A stretch of 64,000 nt of DNA from Hansfordia pulvinata (Eukaryota > Ascomycota > Sordariomycetes > Xylariales). The notes under the pieces were generated by a model. The model had not been told where the DNA came from. It did not search any database and saw nothing but the letters and a program-made list of their open reading frames with translations. Below, one piece after another: positions 23,382 to 35,391 of the stretch. Where the stretch lies: positions 122,656 through 186,655 of the forward strand of contig BJKQ01000027.1 in NCBI GenBank assembly GCA_006538405.1. Direction: 5' to 3'. The translations under genes and the position numbers were made by a program. Position 1 is the first letter of the stretch. Each line of letters begins with the position of its first letter.

Positions 23382-24849
23382 GGGTCTGGCCGGCTTTGAG
23401 CGGTCAGAATGGAAGCGCGCAGTCATAAGCCTGTAGGGGCTCATGGGCATTCAGGCCCAACTTGGTGATCCTGCTTCACCAAGTGCAGTTTCAGAGGCCA
23501 TTCAATGGCTCCACGGTGAAGCCGCCGAGATCTCGGTGCATCTCTGTGATGTCGGGTTGCGCATGCTGACGATTTTGGCTCAAGCGTCCGCTCCTAGCCT
23601 GGTGGCCTCAGTACGCTGAAAGCGCGCTCCGTCTCACGTAAGAACCGGGGAAACAGAAAAGTTCAATAAAACATAATGTTCAATAAGATGTCCTACCGAT
23701 GTGCAGCGAGAGGATGTTATCGTGCGCCTGCTGTGCTTGCGCCACCGATTAGTTGTAGTCTGGAGCGTAGATATTGTAGGAGCCAGTGGTGGATCTATGG
23801 CAAGCAGGAGGTTTCTGGCCATCGCTGTTGCGACGGACAACAGGCCTCCAGGTTGCAAAAGCCCCATGTCTCAACGAGGAAATCTACGTGCATCTTGCGG
23901 GTTGGACGCGCAACCTTTCAGCATCTTGCCCGTTCTTACTTTGAGAATTGCATGGTCGTCACGTCGTCGTTAACTGGTGTCCCGGCAGGAATCACCCTCA
24001 CAAGATCGAAGTGGTAGCACGGTCCCAAGTCTGCTAGTTGACCACCGCGCCATTCAGTCAAGTCAATGCCGGCAATATGAAGGAGGGTTTGACGAGGGCT
24101 CAGGGCGAAGCATGGTGGGCCTTCCTGGTATTCGTGCGGCTGAACGCGGCCGCGTCCTGTCCATACGGCACACCGTTGACACTGTGAGTAGCTGGGTCTC
24201 CAGCCCAGCAAAGTTCTGCAAGTGCGGCGGAGCCTTTCGAAAGACCCAGTCGCAGGTCGAATGGCGAAAGGCTGCCGGATGGAACTGAACGATGCCTGGT
24301 GGTTGTGTGATGATATATTCATATTGGAGTACATGAGCCCCGCCCGACAACCTAGGGGCAGGGGCTCGCACAGCGCGTGGATATCCAGGCGCCTAGTCCC
24401 CAGTTGCTGACAACGGCTTCGATCTGTCGTTTCTCCTGGAAGCGCCGTCGTGACATTCTCGCCAAAACCGGCCCTGATCCCGATTGCTTAAGTCCCCAAC
24501 GTCAAAGACCTCTTTTGGCCTCCATTCTTTCCAAATTCATTGCCTGGGCCGACGTTCTCCCATCACTTCATCTCAGCTCCGCGCCAAACTTGAGTCCTTC
24601 CGTTTGGTGGGCAATGCCTCTACTTCTGCACGACACCAGCGCATAGTCATCAAGAAGACCAGCAGGGAATTTCATGTCGCATTGTGTGCCTGCGCGCGAT
24701 AGTATAGAGAGCGTGGCTTTGGGTCAAGTAAAGGGCTAGCCCGCTAGTCCACTTAATTAAACCCAGCCTATCTTCAGACGGAAAAGGCGCTCCCAGCCGC
24801 ACTTGAGGCAATCCGCAAACGGAAAGCCCCCCAGCATCGGCAGCAGGGT
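23382..24849. other. Convergent 3' region between pgk1 and vma7
   Basis: No gene recognised; only short overlapping shadow frames. The composition is less GC-rich than the coding neighbours. Confidence 0.6.
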
Positions 24850-25395
24850 TTACTCGCCAAAGAGGCGGCGGACGCGGCGCAGGACGCTGTCCTTCTCCGG
24901 ATCGTAAGGGTGGTCCTTGCTGGGGATTTCGAGGACGGCAGGGAAGGCGGCTGTGTAGCTGTCGATACGATGGCGAATGCGCTCGGCGATCTGCGAGAGA
25001 ATGTGTTAGCGGGTTCGGCCGTGCCTCTGCTGCTATGTGATATGTTACGCATGGTGGGCATGCGAGCTGTTCGCGGGTCCGGCGGACTGACGTGTTGGTT
25101 GATGAGGATGATGCCAATGTCCTTGCGCTCGGTGGTGAAGCTGTCAAAGGCTGCCTCTATAGCGGCGTTGTCCGTCTTGGCGTCGACAACGAGGAAGTTC
25201 TTCTGGGAGTCGGGGGCGGTCGTGACGTGGCCGATGCCAGCGAGAAGGAGCCCCGTGACCGAGTCCTGGTGAGGTCAATGTCAGTGAGGAGACTTCGCAG
25301 AGGTTGAGAACGGGGCGACAGGGGGGGTTGGAGCTCACCTCGTCGCCAATGACGGCGAGGAACTGCCGGTCCTTGTAGTCGGCCTGGGTGGTCAT
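24850..25395 (-). CDS. vma7: V-type ATPase subunit F
   Basis: Three exons: 25395-25339, 25265-25092 and 24990-24850 (introns 73 and 101 nt; donors GTGAGC and GTCAGT; acceptors ACCAG and CGCAG). The product has 123 residues, the family's usual size. Diagnostic motifs are [20 protein letters not shown] at the N-terminus, the central [20 protein letters not shown], and [20 protein letters not shown], then [20 protein letters not shown] in the C-terminal third. Subunit F sits in the central rotor stalk of the V1 sector, coupling ATP hydrolysis to proton pumping into vacuoles and endosomes. Splicing is supported because each junction recreates the conserved family sequence. No oddities. Confidence 0.95.
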
Positions 25396-26426
25396 GTCGA
25401 GCTGTGATGTGGCTGGCAGTTGGGGGGCCAAAGGCTATGTATATGTCGTGGAAGGTGAAGCCGGAGGAGGGACGGGAGTCGAGCGAGGGTGAAGAGGTTG
25501 ACCGACCAGTGTATCTGGGCAGTGGAGATGGATGTTGGGTAGGTAGAGGCCGCGCGGCTGGGGCAGGCCTGTTGTGGTAGCGTTGGCGACGATGGTGGTG
25601 ATGGAGGTCAACCAAGATGGCGGGCACGTAGTGGGTGCTGTGGCGGGAGCTTTCCGGTCGGGATGGGATGTACATACCACATATGACGCTGGACCTCAGT
25701 AGCAGGAACCTGACCCGGGGCACGTCGTGCTCATTGGATGGGAGGTACCTCACCTTGGGTACCTCCAGGCCTGGGCCAAAATGGGAGGCACGCAAGAGGT
25801 ACCCCGGCTCCCAGAATGGAAGGCTGACCACACCAGGCAGTCGCGACTGCAGGTAGCGCCCGATGGTAGCCCGTTCAGGCGAGCAGACACTGGATACCCG
25901 CCGAAGCTGGCGCTAGCTGTTTGCAGCCACGGCACGTGCTGACGTCGGGTGGAGGTGGGCTCGGCTTGCATGGAGCTGGAGGTGTTCGTACGAGTAGAGC
26001 CCGGCACGCCCTGCTCGTAGGGGCTCGTAGGGGCTCCCAGCGGACGAGGGCAGGGCAAGGTTCGGTTGCTGCAGGCAATTAAGCTGCGCTGCACTAACGC
26101 CATGGAGCAAGCAACTCCAGGTCCAGCAAGCCTAAATCAAATCCAATGTCAACAAAGAACCACCGGTGGGCGCCGACATCAACAAGCCGGCACGGCCTCT
26201 CAAAACCGTCCACCTTCCGTTGCTCCTGACCCGCCAGCCTGCAAGTGGCATTCGGTCGTGCTCCTTGGCTGCTTGCCCCTTGGCTGCCATTTCCCTCCCA
26301 CCCAGCTCGGCCGCCCAGCGAACAGGCCACCAGCTGGCCCAAAGCCGGTCACCTCTTCAAAACCACTTCACCTCACCTCTACAGCCTCTTCCCGCCGGCG
26401 CGAGCCCGCGTCGCCATCACCTCAGT
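25396..26426. other. Divergent promoter region of vma7 and the Nur1-like gene
   Basis: About 1 kb shared upstream DNA. It contains an inverted arrangement of GGTACC sites at 25744, 25758 and 25799 and a pyrimidine-rich leader before 26427. No transcription-factor site is assigned. Confidence 0.55.
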
Positions 26427-27941
26427 ATGCCGCGCCTCGTCCGTCGGAAGCCGCTCATGGAGCGTCTCAAGTCTATGATGAACCCCATGGACTTCCTGCT
26501 CTACCTATCCGAGGAGCTCGAGACCCGCGACTGGGACTCGAAGCCTGTCGGCACCCAGCTCGGCCTGGCCACCAATTTTGCTTTCCTGCTGGCGCGCGCA
26601 AATAGCGCCCGCGTGTCTCGCCCGGCCGACCCCGTCTTTGACGACGAGGCTGCCTCTGGATACTCGGCCTGGCTGACATTTGTTGTGAGTGGAATGGGTG
26701 CCCACCCTCGGCCATGGATGTAGCCTTTGTTGACCTTGCTCCAACCCGCCCAGATCGGCTTCCTCGTCTGGTTCCTCGTCTTCTTTTCCCTCTCCAACGC
26801 CCTCTACACCATGAGACGCTCTCGCCACTACCGCTTGTTCGAGAGCGACGTTGAGAAGCCGATAGACACACCTTCGGCCCACCGCGTCCGCGTCCAGTCG
26901 TCGCCGGCCTCGTCCTCCTCGCCCCTGCGCCTGCTCGCCGACATGGTCTCGCCCTCCGACACGCCCGAGTCCCGCGCGCATCCCGACAAGACCCGCGACG
27001 TCTGGGAGCTCAACGTCTGGGACCCGCTGCCCATCTGTCTGCGTGTCTTTTGCTTCTTTAGCCCCGGACACGTCCTCGTCTACTTGCTGTTCCTGCCCCT
27101 CGCCCCTCTCGACCCGCGCCCCAGTGTCTCCGTCTTCAACTGTCTCGTTCTCCAGGCCATCCTGTCGGCCCAGCTGCTGCTGCTCCAGTCCCGCTTCTCC
27201 CAGCAGAACAAGGACACCTCCATCATCCAGAGGGAGGTCATGCACGAGTACGACACCAAATTCGTTCACCCGAACCTCTACCCGCGGGTCAGGGATGCCT
27301 CCACCCAGCTGTCCGACCACGATGCCGCCGTCGAGGTCGGTAAGCCCATGGTGCAAATGCGCCGCGGCTTCCGCACCCGGCCCAACCCAAACTACGCCAA
27401 CCACGTCGACCCGGACCGGCTCGGCAACTCCATTGCTACCAGCGTATCCAGCCCGTCCATCTTCACCCCACCCCACCAGGCTGCGCGCCACTCGCAAGGC
27501 CCCGGCGATGGCCTCGTTCGGCGGGACAACAGGACGCAGATGCGGCGTAGTACTCCGTCGCGTCCCTCGCTCATGAACCCGGCGGCGGCATCTAGCTACG
27601 CTTCGACGGGCACGTCCGGCAACCCCAACCCCGACGGGACCAAGGGAAACGGCAGCTATCTCGGCCTGTACAACCACCCCAGTTCCCCTTTGAAAAAGGC
27701 CACCAGCCTGGGCGACCTGCAGTACCGGTCGCCGCGTAACAACAGCGAGATGGCCCAGCTGGAACAGTACCAGGCTCAGCAGCGCCGCGGCGACCGTAGC
27801 AGCAGCCCCACAAAGTCGGTCCGGCAGAGCACCGGCACTGCCCCGGCTCTGGAACCCAGGGCGAAGAACCCTTGGTGGGATGCGCAGCCATCGTCGTCTT
27901 CGAATGAGAGATACCCCAGAATGACTGGCCGGCGGAATTGA
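26427..27941 (+). CDS. Nur1-like nuclear rim protein (DUF2418 family)
   Basis: Two exons, 26427-26684 and 26754-27941, with a 69-nt intron whose removal joins the first membrane segment (WLTFV to IGFLVWFLVFFSLSNAL). The product has 481 residues. Residues about 10-60 hold the family motif FLLYLSEELETRDWDSKPVG. Three hydrophobic segments lie near 81-103, 180-201 and 211-229; the second includes LRVFCFFSPGHVLVYLLFLP, typical of DUF2418. The C-terminal half (about 250-481) is disordered and rich in Ser, Pro and Arg. In yeast, Nur1 forms the CLIP complex with Heh1/Src1 at the inner nuclear membrane and tethers and silences rDNA; fission yeast relatives act in heterochromatin anchoring. Function here is inferred from the family. 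Confidence 0.85.
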
Positions 27942-29464
27942 CCTGGCCGGAAAGGTCTGCGTTCGGACCCTTTGTCGACGTCAGACCCCTGACCAAGTTC
28001 CGGAGGAAGAAGAAAAAAGGAAGAAAAGAAAAAGAAGACTATTTATTCGTGCACCCCTGATCCCCGTGTCTATTGCGAGTTGGCAGCGTTCGGGCACGCT
28101 GCCAGCATACACCATCATCGCAGTGCAAGGCATGGCTCGACGCGTTCGTCCGTCTGCCAAGCTAGGGCGAACGAAAGGCCCGGCCTAGGGTTCGCAAAAG
28201 TGTCACTGCGCTGGATTCGTCTCGTGACCGTGCGGAGGTCGCCATCTGGTCGGTGCTTTCCCTCGCGTTGAGTTCCGCAGCTCCGTGAGTCGCTTCGCAA
28301 CCATGCTGAAGTGCACTGATGCGTCTTTGAGATTAGGTACGAGCCAGGAGTTACATACATATCCTCGCCACGGCTGCCACCCTCAGGCTGCAAGCCCGCA
28401 ATGCTGCGCCTTGCCCTCGCACCGTCCAGGTTGGGCTCTCTCAAGGGATGGAAATGAAGAAGAGACGTGCCATTGACGCAGACGGCGAGGCCGCCGTCCG
28501 GTCGCGCATTAGGCAGCACGGGGGTGAACACAACAGGTCTGCATCTGCTTTGCATTCTGCTTGCCCTCTTAACAAGGTACGGACGGTTACGGGACAGCCC
28601 ATGCATGCAATGCAGCACCTGACGACAGCAGCACCAGAACCAGCATTCGGCACGCAGGCAGATGTTCGTCCTGAGTTTCAGACGGGCCTGGCTGGCCATG
28701 TAGACTTGGGCTCTCAGCCCCGATGCCAATAAAACGGAATCCATGAACTCGAGACGACCCAGGGTGACCTTTGCCAGCTGCTCGCCATCCACACTCGGGG
28801 AGTTTGTCGCCTTCGCCTCACTCTCCTCCCCCATTTATACACGGGAACCTTGCATGACACCTGCGCTCCGGCGAATCCTGTCTCCCCCCTTGACAATTTT
28901 TAGCAACACCATCTTGATTCCGCCGTCATTGGCCCTGCTTTCCCGCTTGTCCAGGCCGCGGAGGCGTCACCCAGAGGTCCGACCATCGGGCCCCGTTTCA
29001 CTTTGGCAGGGCCTGCCCAGCGACCTGATCCCTGTGCCCCATCCCTGCAACCCATCTTTCCAGATCGATAGTGGCATCGAGTCGCAACGGTCCGGCTGGG
29101 GTCCATGAGGAAGGGCGCCCGTCCTGGCCCCTCGGACGCTTCGACGGTCTTTCGGAACATTGCCTGGCTTGGTCCACGTGCACGTGGCTCGGCAGCCGTC
29201 ATCTAGAGTGGCAGACTAATCAAAGTCCCGAGCAGAATACTATAAAGGAGAAAAGAGGTCCGGAAATAGCAACTTCTAGAAATACGACAAGAAACCCCTT
29301 CCTGGGCGCCACTGGTATTCTCCCGTCCTCCCGCACTCCCGTCGTTGTCGCCTCGTCTCTCCCCAGTCCTCGCAACGTAGGCACCCTGCAGATCTCGCCT
29401 TGCGCCGCTCGCCCTGCTAGAACGACCACGGACCAGAACCGATAGAGGGACTGGGGCTTCCACA
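27942..29464. other. Intergenic region before the large disordered-protein gene
   Basis: Contains the 3' flank of the Nur1-like gene (A-rich stretch at 28008-28045) and the promoter and leader of the next gene. The longest frame (28115-28834, -) lacks any family signal and was not called. Confidence 0.6.
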
Positions 29465-32400
29465 ATGGCTGCCGTCACGAACGGCAAGCCTGCGGGCGAA
29501 GAGTCTGCGCAGCTCGACCCGCCCGAGTTCTCCGTAGCGCCAGCAACTCCGCCCCCGGCGTCAAACTCAGCACACAGTGAGCCTCTTCAAGCGCAGCCGC
29601 GACCCCCTACCGGCACTGTCAATGGCACTGGCAAAGAAGGAGCCGCTACGGAGCCGTCCTCGTCTCGAATCAAAGCCTGGACAAGCTCTTTGTCCCGTGC
29701 CACGAATAGACTCAAGCCAGGCACGTCGTCAGCAGCTGCACTGCTTCCAACGCCGCCCGCGTCGCCAGCCTCTCCCGCACGCACAGCCGAAAGCCGCGAG
29801 AAAGGTGACGCGGCAACGCGCGCCGATGCCCCTTCCGAGCTTCGTGCCGGGAAGAATGCAGAGGCTGCCCCGGCAGCAGCAGCAGCAGCAGCCACGCAGC
29901 CGAAACCCGGGCCCCCAGCATCGTCCCCCACCAAAACCACCACTTTCACCATGGGCGCCCGCAGTGGCTTCAGGAAGAGAAAGGAGCAGCCGTCCCCGGC
30001 TCTGCCCGGCCAGCAGGGCAAAGGTGCAGGCGGCGGTAACGCTGACACGCTCACGCCGCTGAAGGGCCGCTCACGGGCACTGGCGGCGACCGAGACTCAG
30101 TCCACCTCTGAAGCTGGACCCCCAAGCCCGGCAGGCCTCCTCCCGATGAACGGCGCCCGGATCCAGCGGAGACGCAGCAAGTCCCTGCTGAGCCCCCCTT
30201 CTAAAGCCATGACCGACGAGCTTCGTGCCGGCAGCGACGCCCTCCGAGGCCGTGCTCCCGGGAGCCAGGGCAAGCCCAAGGGCCACCAACGCTCCAGCTC
30301 TCTGAGCAAGCTGATCAACCGGGTGCTACTCCCGGCCCACCGCCAGGAGCACATCCATGCTATCCGCCGGCAGAACTCGGGCCTCAGCGAGTATTCGTAC
30401 TCTCAGGGGTCACCCTCGATCCGACAAGGCCAGTTCCCGAGCATGCAGCGGCAGAACTCGAGCTTAAGCCAGTATTCGTACTCTCAGGGGTCACCCTCGC
30501 TCCGTCAGGAACCGTTCCCCGCGTTCTCGCGACAAAACTCGGGCTTGAGCCAACGTTCTGCTCACGATTCGCCCGGGCCCCGTCAAGGTCAGTTCCCGAC
30601 ATTCCAGCGACAGAACTCAGGCCTCAGCCAGTACTCGGCTCAAGGGTCGCCCGGGCCGCGCCAAGGACAGTTCCCAACCTTCCAGCGACAGCACTCGGGC
30701 CGCAGCCAAAACTCCCAGGAGTCGACGGCTGCTCAGCGATACGAGCCTCCGGAACCCTTCCAGAGGCAGAGTTCCAGTCTTAGCCAGTATTCTCAGGAGC
30801 AACCCACCCCGAGCCACGACCAAGTCCAGGAGAACTATCAGCGATTCCAGGAAAGCTCTCGGCAGCTCCAGGCAGCCCATCAGCAGCAAGACTCAGCACC
30901 TGGTGGCCTGGGTCACGAAGGCCTGGGTGGAGAGGGCCGTGTCGTTCGGAGAAGGAACAGCAGCAGCGCCAGCGAGGGGCCCCCCCGTGACCTCGAGATC
31001 GACCCTAACGAGCTGCGCGACTTCAGCATCGACGCCGAACTCCTCCTCCCGCTACATGCCCCCACCTTACCTCCGCCTCTTCCCGACATGCCCAGCACGC
31101 TCCACATGACGGCTTTTGTCGACGGCAGTGGAGGCTTTGGCGGCAGCGGCGACGAAGGTGACAGGTCATCTTCCACGGGCAGCAAGAGGCGTTTGATCAA
31201 GCCCCGCACGACGGGCGCGAACCACGACCGCAGGAACTGGACCTGGAGCCCGAAACGCTCGAACCCTGCCTCACGCTTTGTCGAGGAACTTGAATCGGCG
31301 AGCGAGCAACCTTCGCCCACTACTCCGACGGCGGAGAGCAAACCAGCAGCAGCGACCAAGGCCAACTTTGTCGACATCAACGCCTCCATCAAGCTCGCGG
31401 AAGGCCTGTCCAAGCCGGAGAACCCCGCCACGCCCGGCCAACAAGCCGCCGAGACGCTCGCAGCCAAGGTAGAGGCACGCCGTCGTCGCGAAGAGATCAA
31501 GAAAACGGGCGACTGGCTCGGATGACGGGCGCAGACTCGACGCCCGGTGGCAGAGAGGTGCTATCTCCGGCCGACTCGGCCAGCTCGCCTGAATCGGATC
31601 CGTCACCTCAACAGCTCCTCCTCTCAGGGCTGACAGTAGCCCGCCCGCAGCCCGCTCGGGACCCGGAGGCTGCACAACTCGCCGAGTCCGAGGCTCAAGC
31701 GCGCCGGCGGGCCCGTCAAGAGCTACAGGCCGCAAACCTGGCCAGGATTGCAGAGTTGAGAAATCGCGTGCGCGAGAAGCTGGACGAGGCCCGCCGCGAG
31801 CCGTCATACGACGACCAGCACCACGATGAGCCGCTTCCCGAGGATGAGGAAGGTGTGTACTACCCAAACGTCGATGGGCCATGGGAAGAGGGTGAGGAGT
31901 CTCAGCAGCCTCAACGACCGCACTTCAAGAGGAGCCAGTGGAGCTCTCTGGCCGAGCCGAACCTAAGTCCCATCGCTGGTTCTATGATGAGCAGCCGAAG
32001 CAGTGAGTTTTCTCTTTCTTTCTCGCCCCCCCCCCCCCCCCCCCCCCCCTATTTTTTCCCTCCCTTATTTCACTGTATCCCGTACTGGTCCGTCGTCCCC
32101 GGCGGGGAGTCCTCGAAGCCCTCACAGCCACATTATGAGAGTGTTGCTTTTTTTCTCTTTTCGACTTGCACTTGGACACCATACTGAATCATCCCGACCC
32201 AATAGATCTCGAGGAGAGGCCAACCACGCCAACGCCCGGCTCGCCCTGGAGGTACGGTGGTTCACCCCGGAAGCTCGGATCGCCCCGGAAAGAAGCTGCC
32301 CAATCCCCTAGTGCTGCTTCTGCTACCTCGCCGACAATACGCAACTTCTCCAGGCCAACCTCACCACGTGTCGGTGTGCCCATTCTTGGGCCCGCGGACC

Positions 32401-35391
32401 CGTCCCAGAAGTCGAGCTGGCGTCGCAACGCCCCGGAGGCGTCATCCACTGAGGCCACCACCATCCATCACGAGGCGCCGGATACGCCCAAGCAGGTTCC
32501 CGAGAAAGACGGGCCCAACGCCGATGCTGGCATTGACGAAACTGGCAAGTCTTTTTAGAGAATGGCCGCCGTCGGGAAGGAACGGACCCGGGCGGCCTGG
32601 AGAGAGACGCGAGCACGGAGAGAGTGAAGTCGGCCGTGGAGACCGCAGCCGACGCCATTCCAGTGCCGTCCCCCATCGCCGTTCCTCCCAAGGACGCGAG
32701 CATCACAGATCCTCGTATCCCCCCAACATCCCCTCCCAGCGCCGTTCTTCCCGAGAGCTTGAGCACCACAGAGCCTCCTATCCCCCAAACATCCCGAGTG
32801 GCCCCTCCCAACGCCGATCCTCCCACGGGAACGACCAGCACAGATCCTCGTATCCCCCAAGCGTCCCTAGAGCCCGTCCAGAGGACCGCGAGCGGGCATT
32901 CCACGAGGAGAAGATCGTCGCAGACTGGGCCAGTGGAGCCCCCATCTACCCCGGACAAGAGCAAGATGCCGGCCGCCGGAGAGGCAGTCGAGGAAACGGG
33001 CAAAGAGAACGACAAGCCCAACAGCCAAGGCCCAACGCGCACCACCGCCGAAGCTACAGCGACCTCATTCCTGTCGAGGTTGAAAGGGCCTTTAATACGA
33101 TGGCAGCAGAGCAAGCAGCAGCCAGGTGGAAGCTCCTCTCCAGGGCCTTCCGCCATGAAGAGCAGTCTCCACAGGTATTCCAAGAGCGCCGGAAGCAGCA
33201 TCGGCCCCGAGATCTCCCGCGTGGAGAACTTCTTGAATTGCCAGAACGGTCCGCCCTCGGTGAGCTCGAGGACGACCAGCAAGAAGGCCGCGACCGGCTC
33301 CGTGGATCTGGGCGTGGACTCAAGCAACGGCCAGAAGCATCTCGTCCTCGGCGTGCCTCCCGTGCCGAGCTCATCGAGCCGCCAGGCCAGGGTGGAAGTG
33401 GATCTAACTCCTCTGGTGACGAGCCCTCCCGACCCTCCGCAAGAAGAAGACCAGCCCACGCCGAAGGCAGAAACTTCAGCGGCACACATGTTCACCGCGA
33501 GAGGCCCCTCAGCGAGGCGAGTGCCGCTCGGGTACGACCGCAGGGAGGTGCGAGCCAGCGCTCCGGCCTCGCTGCAGGAGGACTACAGTCGATACCTGCA
33601 GAGGACAGGCCAGCCCGAGCGAGGCGGCAGCCGCGACGCGAGCCGCGCCAGGGAGGGGGTGAGAGTCACAGTGATGGAGAGGAGCGCGGAGCCCAGCGCG
33701 CGCAGAAGGTCTGCCTCCATACCCATCATCACCACTACCATCGCCACTTCTGGGTCGGACGGGATGGCGAGCGACGAGGCCACGTCAGCGGAAGAGACCA
33801 CCACGTCGCTGTCGACCGCGACGGGTTCATACGATTCTCCTCAACCCGCCAAGACTCTCGCCGGCCACGTCCAGGCCACCGCGGCCGAGCCCGAGTACTG
33901 CCAGGGCATGAGGGTCCACCGGTCGTCGAGCGTGTACAGCGACGAAGACCTGCCGGACAACGTGCGGAAACAGGCGTTAGACCCGGACCAGTGGTGGCGG
34001 CTCAGTCAACAAGCTCTTCCACTGACAAAGCCGAAGGAGGGGGAGGAGAAAGAGAAGCAAGCGGTTCAAGCGGCCCCCGATCCCCTCTCTCCATCCACTC
34101 CTCGTCAGAGAGACGAGTCAACATCGGGGGCGACGACCATCTCCGAGACTCTGTACGAGGAGTCTCTAGTGACGAGCCCTGTCGCGACCCCCAAGGGCGT
34201 GCGCTTTCTCGTCGACGCGGAGAAGAGGGATCTCCTGCAGCAGCACCAGCGGCGTCTGCGGGAACAGAAGGAGCGGATGGAGAGACGCAGCGCCGCCCCG
34301 CCGGCGCCGACGGTGGCAGCTCTGGTAGTTCGTCGAGTGGCGCAGAGCCCCGGGGCACCAAGCTTCACGAGCCCAGGTCTCATGTCGTCAAGGAGCCGAG
34401 TCCTAACCGACAGGCTGCAGTTACTTCCAGCAAGCTGGGTGGCGAGCAGTCCAGCACCAGCATGAGGAGCAGCACCGGCAAAGACCGCGCCAGGTCACTG
34501 GAGAGGTCCCAGCGATGCTCTCGCCACAGGAGCGCCGGGGCAGGTTCCGGGAAAGGGGGCTTGGAGGAGGGCATGGCGAGGGCCGCGAGCCGAGTCGCCA
34601 TGACACGGAATATGGAGGCTGCCTCGGACGCTACCACCGCCGCCGCGCAGGACCTGCCGTCTTCCAAGGTTCGAAGCGGAAGCGATGACCTCCCGCCCCC
34701 CGGCGCCGATCCCGTGCAGTTCTGCGAATGGTGGACTGGGACCGAGCAGAAGCGGCAACAGGACAGCGCCGTCGGCCGCCCCTTGCCTCTGCGCAGCAGC
34801 CCAGGGGCGCTGGTCCCGCAGGGCAAGCAGGACGGGAAACAGACCACCATCCCCAAGCCGCCGACGACGCCGATCCTCGAGCGCCGGCAGATGAAGCGCA
34901 AGAGGCTGGCCGAGTCGGCGGCTCTGCACCAGATGCAGCAGCAGCAGCACTGGCAGAGGCAGCATCGAAAGCTTGACCAGCAGAAGAAGAAGAAGCAGCA
35001 GCAGCAGCAGCAGCAGCAGAAGGAGGAGGCAGAGGATCGACAGAGGATGGAGGCGGGAGCCGAGTCTGCTACCGAGGAGGAAAAAGAGGCTGTGATGCCG
35101 AGGAGCAAGAACTCGTCGAGTGAGGCCCCGGACATGGTCGAGATGCTGCGCGAGGGCGGGGCGGCCGCCGGGGCCATCCTGCTGGGGCTGGCGTGGGCGT
35201 CGTGGATCGCGGTGCGGCCGGCGTTCGACTCGCGGTCGCCGCTTCGGGAGCGGCGGGCCGCGGGGCGGACCGACGGCGCCGACGTGGCCCTCTTCGCGCT
35301 CGCGGCCCTCTGGGCCATGGGGGCGGCGCTCCTCGCGTGGTGGACGCTGCGCGTCGCCGGCACCGTCGCTATAGTCGTCGCTACGCTGTGA
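29465..35391 (+). CDS. Very large disordered protein with C-terminal membrane segments; three apparent one-base deletions
   Basis: One gene is inferred across four frames. Exon 1 runs 29465-32002 and exon 2 32206-35391; the intron is 203 nt (GTGAGT donor, AATAG acceptor). Three frame breaks, all -1, occur near 31,518-31,524 (after EEIKKTGDWLG), in the T5 run at 32,552-32,556, and between about 34,285 and 34,330. Adding one base at each gives about 1,908 residues. Third-position GC supports the chosen frame on each side. Nearly all of it is low complexity (Ser, Pro, Gln, Arg). Features: tandem repeats around RQNSGLSQYS (30,366-30,800), a conserved-looking GDWLG/TGAD region, a long charged helix (AEAQARRRARQELQAANLAR), KRSQWSSLAEPNLSPIAGS, a Gln/Lys-rich coil near 34,930-35,050, and two C-terminal hydrophobic segments (35,158-35,215 and 35,284-35,385). 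It resembles uncharacterised Pezizomycotina proteins. Membrane-anchored scaffold is only a guess. Confidence 0.65.
30366..30800 (+). repeat. In-frame tandem repeat coding for RQNSGLSQYS-type units
   Basis: Five to six degenerate units of about 25-30 residues, each with a core such as RQNSGLSQYS followed by QGSP and RQGQFPTFQ. DNA similarity between units is high, for example at 30,430-30,500 and 30,600-30,690. Repeat number may vary between strains. Confidence 0.85.
32026..32049 (+). repeat. C24 homopolymer in the intron of the large gene
   Basis: Twenty-four consecutive Cs, 23 bases after the 5' splice site at 32003, inside a pyrimidine-rich context. Confidence 0.95.
32677..32872 (+). repeat. 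Three-copy minisatellite in the large gene
   Basis: Three degenerate units of about 66-72 bases, recognised by repeated GCCGTTCCTCCC/GCCGTTCTTCCC, AGCATCACAGATCCTCGTAT-like and CCCCCAACATCCC-like segments. Confidence 0.75.

Noticed and set aside
28115..28834. 239-codon antisense frame between two genes
   Set aside because: No recognisable sequence and no codon bias.
32323..33495. 390-codon antisense frame
   Set aside because: Shadow frame in GC-rich repetitive coding DNA; no family signal.
32257..34300. Long open frame overlapping the large gene in another frame (its first ~680 codons)
   Set aside because: Lower third-position GC than the chosen frame up to about 34.3 kb; only the part after 34.3 kb, with the membrane segments, is taken as coding.
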